Assembly: GCA_028280345.1 (NCBI GenBank)
Contig: JANQLY010000016.1
Span: 1 to 64,000, forward strand
Origin: Pseudomonadales bacterium
GTDB lineage: Bacteria; Pseudomonadota; Gammaproteobacteria; Pseudomonadales; UBA7239
Length of the DNA stretch: 64,000 nt
Direction of reading: 5' to 3'
The notes beneath the pieces are model-generated. The model was not told the DNA's origin. It did no database searches and saw only the letters and a list, made by a program, of their open reading frames with translations. This document shows, in pieces, positions 11,301-23,000 of this stretch (position 1 is its first letter; every line of letters starts with the position of its first letter). The translations under genes and the position numbers were made by a program.

Positions 11301-13496
11301 TTGGTTAAATTTTTATACTCCCTTACAAATCAGGTTGCTGAACCATTACCTTTATTTTCTTCAGAAATGAAAGAGCTTATACTTGCTGTCGGGGAAGAAG
11401 AAATAAGACTTACTCTAGAACCAAATAAAACTATTGAGATAGAAAATCTTGAGCATTTTGCTTATCTGGATTTTGATGATTTTTTAACAATGCGTATTTT
11501 TTTGAATAATGATTCAGAAAATATTCTATGGGAATGGGCATTTGGGGCTTTCGAAGTTTACCCAAATCCATTGCCACTTGATGGAGTTACTCGAACAAGA
11601 ATTCGAATAGGAGCTAAATCTGACAATATTCCAATGATAGATAATCCGCAAGATATGCCAGAAATCACATTTAATGGTGATGATTGTGATGAGGTTAGAC
11701 AGGATGAGTACGATACAAATGTGTTTTATTGTACACCTCCCGAGGGTTCAAATACTCAAGAAGGAGCAATAGATGTAGTAGTTAATGGCTTGGATGTACC
11801 CAGCGTTTCTTCATTTGCCGGGAATAGCGTGTTGCGCTTTGAGCACGCAGCGGAATATACAGATCAAGCTGAGCTTGGTGTTGAAAACTTTTCTGAAGGG
11901 ATAGGGGTCAGCATAGAAGAAGCAAGCTCTATGTCCAAATGGAAACAAGAGAATGAAGGTTTGTCCGGGAATCAGGCGGCGGAAGTTTTTATGAATCAGA
12001 TGGATTCACAGGTATCAATAGGAATGTATCAGATGTCGACATTTCTTGAGGATAAAACTGTTGCTGGTGAAATTAGTGAGCGACTTGATTCTTTAGTTAC
12101 AACGAATAATCAGCGGACGCAGAAAGCCCTTAGTGCCTTGGGGGCAAGTTTTGTTGGTGGCGGTGGTGGATCAGGAGGAACTGCTACGGGTATTAATATT
12201 TTGGCTATGGAACAAATTGCCAATGAGCAGACACAGGAACCGCTGGCTTTTCTTATATCGCGACCAATTGTAAATAGCTCACAACTGGAAGTGCTTCTAA
12301 AAATTGAAGGCAGTGCTATCTACGGCGACGATTATACTCTGATAACGAGTACTGCCGAGTTGCCTGTGGTGGCTGAGGAAGATGGTGAACTCCATTTTTC
12401 TGTATTGATACCTTCAAACGAAGAGGATGTTATTCTCTATGCCGTGCCTAATAATGACAATGTTGCAGAGATTGACGAAAGTGTCACCTTCGTCATATTG
12501 CCGAATAGCAGTTACACAATCGGTGTTTTTGATCAAGCTATTGGACAAATCCAGGATGGAAACAGTTTGGTCTTTTCATCTGTGCCGGTTTTTAAAATGT
12601 ATCCGACTTATGAAGAAATTAACAATATTTCGTCTCGAAGCAGCCTGTGGCCAATGGCTTTAGCTGGTTCAACACCAAGCCTCCCATATCCGATACCGAA
12701 GCTTGGGACTGCTAACTTTTTTAATGATGTTAAAACCTGGATGGGCGCAACGGGGAAAAATGCCTATGTTGGTGCAAATGGCAATTCTTCCTATGTTGTG
12801 TTGAATTCCGAAGATATTAACTTGTCAACGCACACACATGCAACAGCAGGAAAAACTATCGCAAATGCTATTGCATCCAATCCGGATGCGCTAGCTATTA
12901 TTAACGGAGCTCTTTTTAACTATAAAAACAAGGAGCCTCTTGTGACAACAGGTGTTGTTTTCAGAAATAAGTCTGTCCAGCCAACTTCAACTAATGCGGG
13001 TAAAGATAGTTATAAAGTAGCAAAACTAAGATATTGGTTTGGCCAGGATAGAGGAGTGGCAGACAATAATCAGGCGCTTTCTTTCCAGTTTGGTGGCAAG
13101 GGAAATCCACCTGCGCTTGACGCAGCGATCGGTGGTCTTATATCTGTTATTTGGCCGGATTCAGGTGGAAATCCAACAAAAACAAATAAAAGCATGGATG
13201 CTGACCTTGCTGTGTACTCCGGCATGATGGGGCCTTTGTATGGGCATGGAATGATTGGCGTCGATAGAGATAGTGGTATGATTATCTTTTTATCAAAAGA
13301 GAATAAGGCCTACCAGAGCTTCTTCTCTAATCAGAATTTGCTTTTTTCCTCGGGTATTGATCAGGCTCTTGGAACTGATGGGGGTAGTTCAGTTGCACTT
13401 TATGCGAGTGGAAAAGTTCTCATTGAAGGAGGCCGCCATAACTCTCCAGATGAAGATAATACTGTAACTAGCTACTTTGTAGTTGCTCCAAAATAA
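8307..13496 (+). CDS. Exported giant protein: shared carrier module with Calx-beta and phosphodiester glycosidase (NAGPA-type) C-terminus
   Basis: A Sec signal peptide is visible (hydrophobic stretch of about 15 residues, then a YSEA-type cleavage site); ATGs at 8307, 8310 and 8316 are all possible starts. Residues about 35-1085 are paralogous to the N-terminus of the RHS protein at 14081, including an EF-hand-like D.DGDG.PD and the phrase ENILWEWAF. Residues about 1310-1410 look like a Calx-beta domain (GDDYT, EIDESVTF). The last 270 residues carry IINGALFNYK and ALGTDGGSSVALY, matching the NGxFF and DGGxS core of phosphodiester glycosidase domains (family of the enzyme that uncovers mannose-6-phosphate). 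Such enzymes hydrolyse sugar-phosphodiester links; possible substrates here are cell-wall or capsule polymers (inference). From about 11,200 the DNA is visibly more AT-rich, suggesting an acquired C-terminal cassette. Confidence 0.8.
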   Translation: MMGMRNSRLIMTLATIAVAVVAGLLPRYSEAVFGHVYSRAYVVSESGNKYWAEYNTETGDLEGQPFEATGNLAEDEVVLMSAVVYNNYLEILDSITQQFEDLHNDPNSSAPVPEVVSRSDLETMQFETLVQPAQSISNPESLLYESTTHVVLRPPVQKDGNIWRYASSDNTQLVLAQMPIDPEAGGGSPLGDNVTSLLIDRKDGNIVRQSENNIGFYTNYFGEVNQYDPTGDDWHRWLRQREDKIWGPIPDVAMSMMVMSGADNYASTDQEGKYFIPNGPGPACSVLTDLSTGVVAQLWSKNFNPRSFNGRYPYFVRKPYYIPCDPTHPANFGGSFGGASIGAAAAYVSAQAAAVSTAYPAFGSVDFIIDMMVLSGKATVKNEVVGVDALDPFDPKEIRTINIAGDQAGTSWNSEVEITGSSETKYQTTDFQFDDPNGDTASDEVKRTRQQSYDFDGDGTPDATIRVHYVCVQINEQTGEETLIGNADQNTTCGNDLTKKATYENAESRPEAQQYQGVYLSSVHGGGIAPDPKTPPDLVRQLDYKHNNYHEGLLKSLSLEDLRNTDIYVFRESTGQLVAERSGLAKEEVERHIKNIGAEIDEDNPDAKPFFFYRTQLRGSQEGKFRISGEFSQRHPEGLQETLDERFTRWQISSGMNPAFHEREADHIRAGEPLRIVAINRATGYIGSVKTAAQHGGSDSRLQNLSWIIPDIVMGPPNLKVWAERDYNVAEGLTEGEERSYLIGNEGGAMSDDITIRIYTEWYDQDGTALPDDMDEFGLTGRIGKLTADNTVTASGISSEDESGDALAQFPIKPGRHIQLIRVSESGVGSNHLYIQINGEPYIRSPNFSGTPEIDIERNQERDDDAPDGPDFDTLGAGEGHLQYRPKHYAPFLVPTWDEKATLEAQMGFNALIHQARQQAIASGGTFDKATYMQQNNIIEPSPVYSWRYRPEFQFSVYELAVSAIERHPSSDPLANSQNFEIFDLLNADNKIISTADYLVKFLYSLTNQVAEPLPLFSSEMKELILAVGEEEIRLTLEPNKTIEIENLEHFAYLDFDDFLTMRIFLNNDSENILWEWAFGAFEVYPNPLPLDGVTRTRIRIGAKSDNIPMIDNPQDMPEITFNGDDCDEVRQDEYDTNVFYCTPPEGSNTQEGAIDVVVNGLDVPSVSSFAGNSVLRFEHAAEYTDQAELGVENFSEGIGVSIEEASSMSKWKQENEGLSGNQAAEVFMNQMDSQVSIGMYQMSTFLEDKTVAGEISERLDSLVTTNNQRTQKALSALGASFVGGGGGSGGTATGINILAMEQIANEQTQEPLAFLISRPIVNSSQLEVLLKIEGSAIYGDDYTLITSTAELPVVAEEDGELHFSVLIPSNEEDVILYAVPNNDNVAEIDESVTFVILPNSSYTIGVFDQAIGQIQDGNSLVFSSVPVFKMYPTYEEINNISSRSSLWPMALAGSTPSLPYPIPKLGTANFFNDVKTWMGATGKNAYVGANGNSSYVVLNSEDINLSTHTHATAGKTIANAIASNPDALAIINGALFNYKNKEPLVTTGVVFRNKSVQPTSTNAGKDSYKVAKLRYWFGQDRGVADNNQALSFQFGGKGNPPALDAAIGGLISVIWPDSGGNPTKTNKSMDADLAVYSGMMGPLYGHGMIGVDRDSGMIIFLSKENKAYQSFFSNQNLLFSSGIDQALGTDGGSSVALYASGKVLIEGGRHNSPDEDNTVTSYFVVAPK

Positions 13497-13497
13497 A

Positions 13498-14061
13498 ATG
13501 AAGAAAGTACTGAGTTTTTTTTTGATAATGAATGTTGTTAGCAGCTTTGCTTCAGGTGTTGACTATGAATATTTAAGAAGCGAATTGCTTCTTGTTAAAG
13601 CTGGTGGAGCCTCAAATAAAGCCAGAGCTTTTGATGCTTATAAAGAATTTTTCGATATTGGCAGTGAAGAGAGTTTTTATGTTTTGTCTGATGTATGGCT
13701 GCAATACGATATTTCTGAAGAGGTTTGGCTGGAGTGGAATTACATATTATCGACGCGCTTTTATCCGGGGCAGTATGAGCAGCTAATAATAGATTACGAA
13801 TCTTTCTTCTCACAAAGATTGTTAAGTGATGACTCTTTTAGAATTAAGGCTGTGGATAAGCTTTATCGTTGTGAAGAGTGTGATGATCGCTATTTGCTGA
13901 TATGGCTAAAAAGTAAGGGTGGCTATGCCGTGGCTGCTTATGAGGCTTTCAAAAAAAGATATCCGTCTTTGCCTTCATTTGATTCTCTGGATAGAGAAGC
14001 ACCCAGTGCAGAACAGATAAAAACTATTGAAAATTTTATAACTGAGAAAAATCAGGAATAA
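13498..14061 (+). CDS. Small exported protein, candidate periplasmic protector of the upstream protein
   Basis: I do not recognise the family. The 187-residue product starts MKKVLSFFLIMNVVSSFASG, a clear signal peptide, so it should be periplasmic. It is acidic, probably helical, and has one CEEC pair. The ATG at 13498 is one base after the TAA of the glycosidase-domain giant, so translation is probably coupled; a TTG at 13483 in the same frame would overlap the upstream gene and lose the signal peptide. The gene is AT-rich like the end of its upstream neighbour and sits where an immunity gene would be, directly after the variable C-terminus. An immunity role is inferred only from position, export signal and matching base composition. 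Confidence 0.7.
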   Translation: MKKVLSFFLIMNVVSSFASGVDYEYLRSELLLVKAGGASNKARAFDAYKEFFDIGSEESFYVLSDVWLQYDISEEVWLEWNYILSTRFYPGQYEQLIIDYESFFSQRLLSDDSFRIKAVDKLYRCEECDDRYLLIWLKSKGGYAVAAYEAFKKRYPSLPSFDSLDREAPSAEQIKTIENFITEKNQE

Positions 14062-14080
14062 TATTGCTTTGAGAGTGTTT

Positions 14081-17000
14081 ATGAAAAAAATTAATAAAAT
14101 AAAATTTTTATATATCACTTGCTTGTTGGCGGTTTTTTTTCAGTTACAACCAGCCGAAGCTGTCCGCGGCTATATATACTCCCGCGCTTTTGTAGAAAGT
14201 GAGGGAGGTAATAAATACTGGGCAGAATACAATCCGGAGACCGGAGAGCTCGAAGGGCAGCCATTTGAAGCGACTGGCACGCTTGCAGAAACCCAGGTAG
14301 TGGTCATCAGTGCAGTTACTTATAACAGCTACATTGATACCTATGAAAGCCTCAAACAGCAGTATGAAGACTTACACAACGACCCAAATACAGATGCGCC
14401 GGTACCTGAAGTCGTCACAAGGGATGAGTTTGATGGTCTTACGTTTGAAACCCTGTCAGCTCAGCCTCAGCCAATCAACTATCCGGAAAGTCTGATTTAT
14501 GAAAGTACCACGCATCTGGTACTGCGCCCACCATCATTAAAAGATAACAATACCTGGCGCTATGCGAGTAGCGATCCGACACTGATTGTTCTCGCACAAA
14601 TGCCGATTGATCCGGAAACGACCATCAATGACAGTACTTTGTCGTTACTGGTAAGTCGTGAAAGCGGTGAAATCGAGCGCGAGACGGAAAATAATATCGG
14701 TTTCTATACCAATTACTTTGGTGACGTAAACGAATACGACCCAACTTCAGATGAGTGGAACCGCTGGTTGCGAGACCAGGATGACAAGATCTGGGGGCCT
14801 ATTTCGGATGTGCCACTCTCAATGCCGATTATGTGGGGAGAAGAGAGTCACGGTGTTTCCAACCAGGAAGGTTACTATACGATACCGGAAGGGCGCGGCC
14901 CGGCCTGTTTCATTATGACAGACCTGAGTACCGGAGTAGTCGCACAGCTGCAATCAAAGAACTTTAACCCACGTAGCTGGAACGGCTTTTATCCTTACTA
15001 TGTACGCAAGCCTTACTATATTCCCTGTGACCCAAGTGTATTGCCAGGTTTCTTTGGTGTTTCCGGCTTATCTGGACAAACCGGGGGTAGTTTAACCGCG
15101 CCCCTCGCAGCTGCTTCTACTATTGCAGTGCCTGCGGTTTACAGTCTCGATTTTATTATCGATATGATGATTTTGTCTGGTAAGGCAACCGTAAAAAATG
15201 AAATGGTTACCTATGACGGTACGGATCGTTATGACCCGAAACCGATTTATGGGGTAAATATTACCGGAGATCAGATACGGGCGGAGGTAGAGGACTGGAC
15301 GCGGGATATTGAGATGACGGGCAGTACAGAAACCGTCTATGCAGAAACGGAATTTGAGTTTAAAGATAGCAAAGAAGATCCTGCAGGTTCCGAACCATAT
15401 AAACAGGAACGCCGCAGTAATTTTGATCTGGATCAGGATGGTATTCCTGACATCTCACTTCGAGTCCACTATGTCTGTGTCTATATAGAACCTTCAACTC
15501 AGGAAGAAACCTTGACACCAACCGAGCGTAACGCCACTTGCCCCATGGACGAAACAAAACGTGCTACCTGGATAGATGTGGATCAACGTCCGGAGTCTGA
15601 ACAATTCCAGGGGGTATTCCTATCATCGACGCATCCTTATGGCCCTATAGATATGAGCGATGAGCCGGATATCGTGCGTGTACTCGACTATAAACACAAT
15701 CGCGCCCACGAAGGCCTGCTAAAAAGCCTGAGTCTGGAGGATTTGCGCAATACCGATATCTATGTATTCCGTGAATCAACTGGGCAGCTGGTTGCGGAGC
15801 GTTCCGGTCTTGCGCAGGAAGAAACCGAGCGCTATATCAAAAACATCGGTGTAGAAGAAGATCCGGACAATCCGGATGCGGAGCCGTTCTTTTTCTATCG
15901 CACGCAATTACGTGGCCGTGACGAAGGCAAGTTCCGTATTTCTTCTGAGTTTTCCAACTACTACGGCGACAGCCCGGATGAGAAATTCAAGCGCTGGCAG
16001 ATTACCAGTGGCATGAACCCTGATTTCCATGAACGCGAAGCGGATCATATTCGTTCCGGTGAGCCGTTACGTATTTTTGCGATTAACCGCGCAACCGGTT
16101 ATGTCGGCTCGGTAAAAACGGTTGCGCAACACAGCGAAGGACTCGAGCTTGGCCACCTGTCGTGGATTATTCCGGATATTGTGATGGGGCCACCGAATCT
16201 GCGCATCTGGGCAGAGCGGGATTACGTTGTTGAAGAAGGTCTCACCTCCGGCGAAGAGCGCTCCTATCTAATTGGTAATGAAGGCGGCGGTATGAGTGAT
16301 GATATTACCGTGCGCATTTATACTGAGTGGTATGACCAGGATGGTACGCCGCTGCCGGATGATATGGAAGAATTTGGTTTTACTGGACGCATCGGCAAGT
16401 TAACCGGCCCGGACACGGTAGGCGCTGCGGGAATTGATTCCGAGGATGAGGAAGGGGATGCATTGGCCCAGTTTCCAGTCAAGCCAGGACGTCATATTCA
16501 GTTAATCAGAGTCAGTGAAGAAAATATCGGTACCCAGCACCTTTATGTGCAGGTGAATGGTGAGCCATTTATCCGCAGTCCAAATTTCTCCGGTGAGCCG
16601 AACATTGAGTTTGAAAAGAACCAGGAGCGCGATGCCGATGCACCGGATGGGCCAGATTTTGATACCCTCGGTGCTGGCGAAGGGGCATTACAGTATCGTC
16701 CGAAGCACTATGTGCCATTCCTCGCGCCGCTATGGAACGAAGAGGCTTCGCTACAGGCACAACTAAGCTACAACGCGTTTATGCGCAGTGGTCAGGCGGG
16801 TGGCCAAGAGCCACCACTAAAGCCGGAACCCATTTTTGACTGGCGCTACCGCCCAGAATTCCAGTTCTCGGTTTACGATCTCGAGGTTTCAGCCATCGAG
16901 CGTTGGCGTTCACCAAATGACGATGAACTGTTGATGCTTGATCCGGTTGATTTACTTGAGGAAGAAACACCGATTATTTCGTCGTCGGATCAACTGATCA

Positions 17001-20000
17001 GCTTTATCTATGATCTGGCTGATCAGGTGGGTGATCCGCTTGAATTATTTAATGCCGAGAAAAAAGAGCTGATCCTGGCAGTGGGTGAGGAAGAATTTGT
17101 ACTCAGTTTTGATAACGACACGGTAGAAATTGAAAATCTCGAGCAACTGGCTTATTTAAGTGCGTCAGATTATTTGACAATGCGTCTTTATAACAATAGT
17201 GATGCGGACAATATTCTCTGGGAATACGCGTTTGAGCTGGAAAAGGTTTTTCATCTTTCCCGTACCGAAAGTATCGGCCAGTTTAATGATGAAGTGCCAA
17301 CCACTACAGATAGCTACCGTACCTTTACGTTTAATATCACTGAACCGACAGATTTTAAAGTGGATCTACTGGACCATAACCGTGGGGTGGTTGACACACT
17401 TATCGATGAATCAGATCTGGAGGCAGGCAATTATGCTTATACCGTTGTTTATGAAGATGTGGCTCCGAGTGTGCTATTCCAGCCAGGTATCGACTTTTAC
17501 CTGCGAGAAACCTACGACGTTGATGGTGATATATCTGAACGTAACTTCACTGGCTATATCCGTAATCAAACCGAGAGTGCGGATCTTGGTCATGTAATCG
17601 AGCATGACACCCTGATTCACCGCGGTGCCTTGACTTTGCGTCGCGAAGATATGCAGCTCAAGGGAGCAGGACCACAATTGAGCTTTACCCGCAGCTATAG
17701 CAATGAGAACAAGGTAGTAAATGAAGTTACTGACCTTGGTCCGGGTTGGACCCATAGCCATAATATCTTTATGCAAATCACCAATGGCTCGGATGCTGAT
17801 GTTGATAATCATAATATCCCTGTCTGGGTATTTAATCATCGTGGGCCAGCCAACCCTGAGCTGTTCGATCCGGCGGATATTCCTGAAGATAACCTGGTAC
17901 CTAAAATTGTTTCCGTCACCAGCGGTGGGATGTTCCTGAATTTCAACAGCACCTGGTATAACCAGCGTGGTTATCATGGAAGAATCAGTTTCCCCGGTGG
18001 CGCTGAACCTGGTTCCGAGGTTGTATTCCGTTCCAAGGATGGCACGCAGTACTTCTTTATATTACCGAACTTTCTGGAGCCGGAAGATGGCTATCGTGGT
18101 TCACTACCAAAGGCATATATAAACAGAATTGTCGATCGCAATGGCAATACGCTAACTTATGAATATGACCCGGAAGAACTACCGGGTACGGTCAAGCGCA
18201 TTACAGATGATAGCGGCCGCTATATGGAGTTCCTCTATGAGGAAGTTGGCGATAGCGAAGTAGGCCTCGTGCGCCGGCTCGTGAGTGTCAGAAGTTCGGT
18301 TGGTATCGATCTCGATTTTGACTACTATGACAATCACGATGATCCGGAGTTTGGTGTACTCAGGGAATTTTCTCGCGACAACTTTGTTGAAAAGTATGAG
18401 TATGAACTTGCCGATGGTGATGACGAAGTTAATCTAGTCTCGGTCTATGATCCAAATAATCATGTAACCCATTATGAATACCATACCAGTGGTATTCCGG
18501 AAAATGTTGATACGATGGTTCAGGGTACCAATCACTGGGATTATGTCGCCGATGTCACTTACCCTGATGGTGAAGCTGCCAATATCAGTTACGATTTTTC
18601 CGGGAGCAAACGTACCGTAACAGATTTGCGCGGTAATGATACCGTTTATACATTGAATAGCTTTGGTAGCCCAATAGAAATTGTCGAGCCGATGGGTAGG
18701 ACCACCATGATGGTGTGGAGTATTGATCTCGGTGAAGACGATAACCTGTTGCGCAAGAAAACTGACGGTATTGGGCGTAACTGGGAATATCAGTACGACA
18801 CTCTGGGCAATGTCATTGTAGAAACCGATCCAAATGGCAATACGATTAGCCAGACATGGAACCAGGAGTTCAGCTTGCTGGAGTCCCGTACAGATCAGAA
18901 CAGTATTACTGTCAGCTATGGCTATGATGGTAATGGTAATTTGGTCAGTGAGATCGATGGTGATGGAAAGAATACCAGTCATAGTGTTGATGGCAGGGGA
19001 TTGCGAACTTCAACAACGTTCCCGAACGGTAATACCTACGGCTATGGTTATGATGGATATGGTAATCTGGATGGAGAAACCCGTCCGGGAACCAGTATCA
19101 ATTATACCAATGACAATCGCGGTAACCGTCTGACGATGACCGATGGCAACGGCAATGGCTTTAGCTGGTCTTACGATAGCCTCGATCGAGTTGTCCAGCA
19201 TGCAGACCCAGATGGCAGTCATAGTTATGACTACGATGCGAAAGGTAATAAAACCAGTGAAAGTCAACCAAACAGTTTAAGTTTCAGTTATCAGTACGAT
19301 GCGCGTGACCGGGTTGAGACTGTTATCCGTTCGGGCAATGGTGCCTCTGGTTCGATGAGCTATAGCTACGATGCCAATAGTAATATTGAATCAGAAACGG
19401 ACTGGAAGGGTGTCGCCACAACTCATGAATATGATGACCTGAACCGTCTTACTGATACGACTAATCGTCTCGGCGATAGCATGAGCTATACCTATGATTT
19501 GGCTGATCGCAAACTCAGTGAAACTGATTATGAGAGTAACGCGACAAGTTATACCTATGACAATCTGGATAATGTGCTCACAGTCACCAATGCTCATGGC
19601 GACACCATGTCATATACCTATGATAATACCAATAATATTCTGAGCGAGACGGATTACGAAAGTAACACCACAAGCTATACCTATAATGGTCGCTATCTTA
19701 GAGAGAGTCGCACTAATGCATTATCGGATACCGCAAGCTGGACTTATGACAATAACGGTAATGCCCTGAGCTTTACTGATGAAGAGGGGCGTACCGACAC
19801 CTATACCTATGATGGCCAAAATCGTAAGTTAACAGAAACACTTGCAGGTACGATCAATCGCAGCTGGACTTACGATGCAAATGGCAATCCACTGACTTAT
19901 ACCAATGGTCGTAATCTAACGACTACTTACACTTATGAAGGTATGGATCGGGTGGAAACTGAAAGAGATCCAGATGGTTATACTCAGAGCTATGCTTATG

Positions 20001-23000
20001 ATGCGGGTGGTAATGTTACTGTCTATACCGATGGTCGAGGTAACAATATTAACAGCAACTATGATTCCCTAAATCGCAAGCTTAGTGAAACGATTAGCAG
20101 TATCGGTGCAACAACGGCTTGGCTTTATGATGAAAATGATAATATTGTTCAGGTTACCGACCCGAAAGGTAATGTAACATCGCGAACATACGATGCACTG
20201 GATCGTATGACTAATGAAAGTCAAGGTAGTGGGGTACGCTCACAGAGCTGGACCTACGACAATATGGGAAATGCCCTGACCCATACTGACTTTCGCAATA
20301 ATACATCACGCTATGAGTACGATAACCTCTATCGCCAGACGGCAAGTGTTACCTCACTCGGCCATAGAGTTGAAACGACTTACGACAATGTAGGTAATGT
20401 TCTATCTATTAAAGACCCCAAAGGAAATAGTGTTACGAACATTTTTGATGATTTGTATCGCATAGTTACAATCAGGGATGTATTAAATCAGACGATTACT
20501 AACACTTGGGATGGTGTAGGTAATTTGCTAACTATCAATGATAAGCGCAATATTCTAACTACAAATACCTATGACAGCCTCTACAGGAATATACAAAGTG
20601 TGCGTGGTGGTATTCGCTTATTCACCAATGAATTTGATGGTGAAAATAATGTTACTGCGATAACTGACGCCAATAATCACCGTTATGAATATGATTATGA
20701 TGGTAGAAATAACAGAACAGTTACAACCAACCCTGATGGCACTACAATAGTTTATGTTTATGATGGTGCCAGTAATATTACCAGTGAAACCGATGAGATA
20801 AGCCAGGTTACCACAAATACCTATGACGGTGCCAATCGCTTGATAACATCAAGCAATTATGCCAATGAAGTAACTAGTTTTACCTATGATCTGAATAGCA
20901 ATCAGATTCAAGTTACGAAACCAAAAGGCAATATCACAACTCTGGATTACGATACACTGGATAGATTGGTTAGTGTGACTGATCCTGTAGCAACGACATC
21001 TTACAGCTATGACGGCAATAATAATCTGCTCACTCAACAGGATGGCAATGGCAATCTGGTGAGTTATGTCTACGATGATGACAATCGCCGTATTGAGCAT
21101 CGCCAGCCACAGGGGCTTATAACCTATATGCGTTACGACAAGAATAATAATCTTGTAGGCATTACTGACCCTGAAGGACAAATATTCAGTTTTGAGTATG
21201 ATGGGTTAAATCGGAGAGTTCGCTCGATATTTGATACGATAAATACTGCTACTTATAAGCCGGTGGATACTCTTTACACCTATGATGGGAACAATAATCT
21301 ATTGGCTCTGACCGAGAATAAACTCGGCTTGCAAGGTGCGTTTACGGATTTATCTACTTTTACCTATGATACGCTGGATCGTATGCTGACAAATAATCAG
21401 CGTGGTCATGCAGTCTCCTATACCTATGATAATAACGGTAATCGTACCAGTCATAGCGCACCAGGAGGCAGCACTACCTATGTGTACGACAGTCGTAACC
21501 GTTTAATTGAAAGTCATTCCACGCAGGGTATTAGTTATTGGGCTTATACTGATGATAGCAAACTGGATACTGTGACTTATCCAAATGGAACCGAAACTCT
21601 GTATACCTACGATGATGCAGATCGTATGCTTACCGTTACCAATCAGCAGCAGGGTGGAGCTAGTCTGATTTCCTCTTATCAATATACCTATGATGCTAAT
21701 GGTAATCGTACCAGCCAGATTGAAACTCAGAATGGCTTCACCATTGACCAACTGGAAACTACAGATTATACCTTTGATACGGCTGACAGGCTAAAAACAA
21801 TTGCTATCAGTCGTCTTGATGGCTATCAACATGTATCGAGTTATGATTACGATGCAAATTATAATCGCACCCACGAAACGATTATTGAAACGATTGGCGG
21901 TATAGACTCAATATTGAAAAACCGCACTTTGCACTACAATGACTTGAATTGGCTAACTCATATTGAGGAAGATGATAATAGCGACCGTATTGACTATATA
22001 TACGACAATAACGGTAATACGCTGAGTAAAACCACGAATACTGCGGGTGTTATTGAAGAGATTTATTTTGAATATAACAGCCAGAATCAATTGACCGAAA
22101 CGATTCGCGGTCCACCTGGATCAGCAACCAGTCTTGGCCAATATGATTATAACTACGACGGCATGCGTGTTCGCCACCTGAATAGCGAACGTGGCAATAT
22201 CGAATATATCTATGATGGAAAAACTATTCTTGAAGAGCGTGACCTTGATTCTTCTGGTCTGCTGGCCCATTACCGCTATGGTGACCGTTTAATCAGCCTC
22301 GAAACCCCGATTGATGAGCAGTTTTATCACTATTCGGCACTGAGGACCACCACCAACCTTACCGATAATACCGGTGCGACTAAAGTCTCCTATCGAAGTG
22401 ATGCCTGGGGTCATATTACTAACCAGGAAGGCGAATCAGTTAACCGCCAGGTATTTACTGGCCAGGAACACGACGAACAAACCGGTCTGATTTACTTTGG
22501 CGCCAGATACTATGACCCGGATACCGGACGCTTTATTACCCAGGACTCTTATTTGGGTGAGCCTAATACGCCACCATCATTACATAGATATCTTTATGCT
22601 TACAATAATCCAACTGTCTATATGGATCTTTATGGGTACAAATGTTACAGCGATGTTTCAAGTGGTTGTGGCAATGAACAAAACCATTATGAACCGCATA
22701 AAAAACAAGTTGAAGAGGCTAATGCTCCGAAGGATGAACGAAGTGGTTATGAGAGATCGAGAGATCATTGGTGTGAAAGCAATGGTGTCGAAAATTGTAC
22801 AAATGCCGCCTATGACGAACATTTAGGACAAAAAGCTGCCAAGAAGGATAGAGAAGGGCTAACGACAGAAGCAAAACCGGGAGAAGGCCAAAAAACCTGT
22901 GACGCCGGTCCAACTGTTTGCGAAGAGCTCGCAAGGAGGGAAGAACGTCATAAAAATAATGTCTCTGCTCCACTGGAAGATATGGGGGAAACAGCAGATA

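Noticed and set aside
18110..22440. YD-repeat DNA as a CRISPR-like or satellite array
   Set aside because: The short periodicity is at protein level (YD repeats) within one open frame; there are no conserved DNA repeats with unique spacers.
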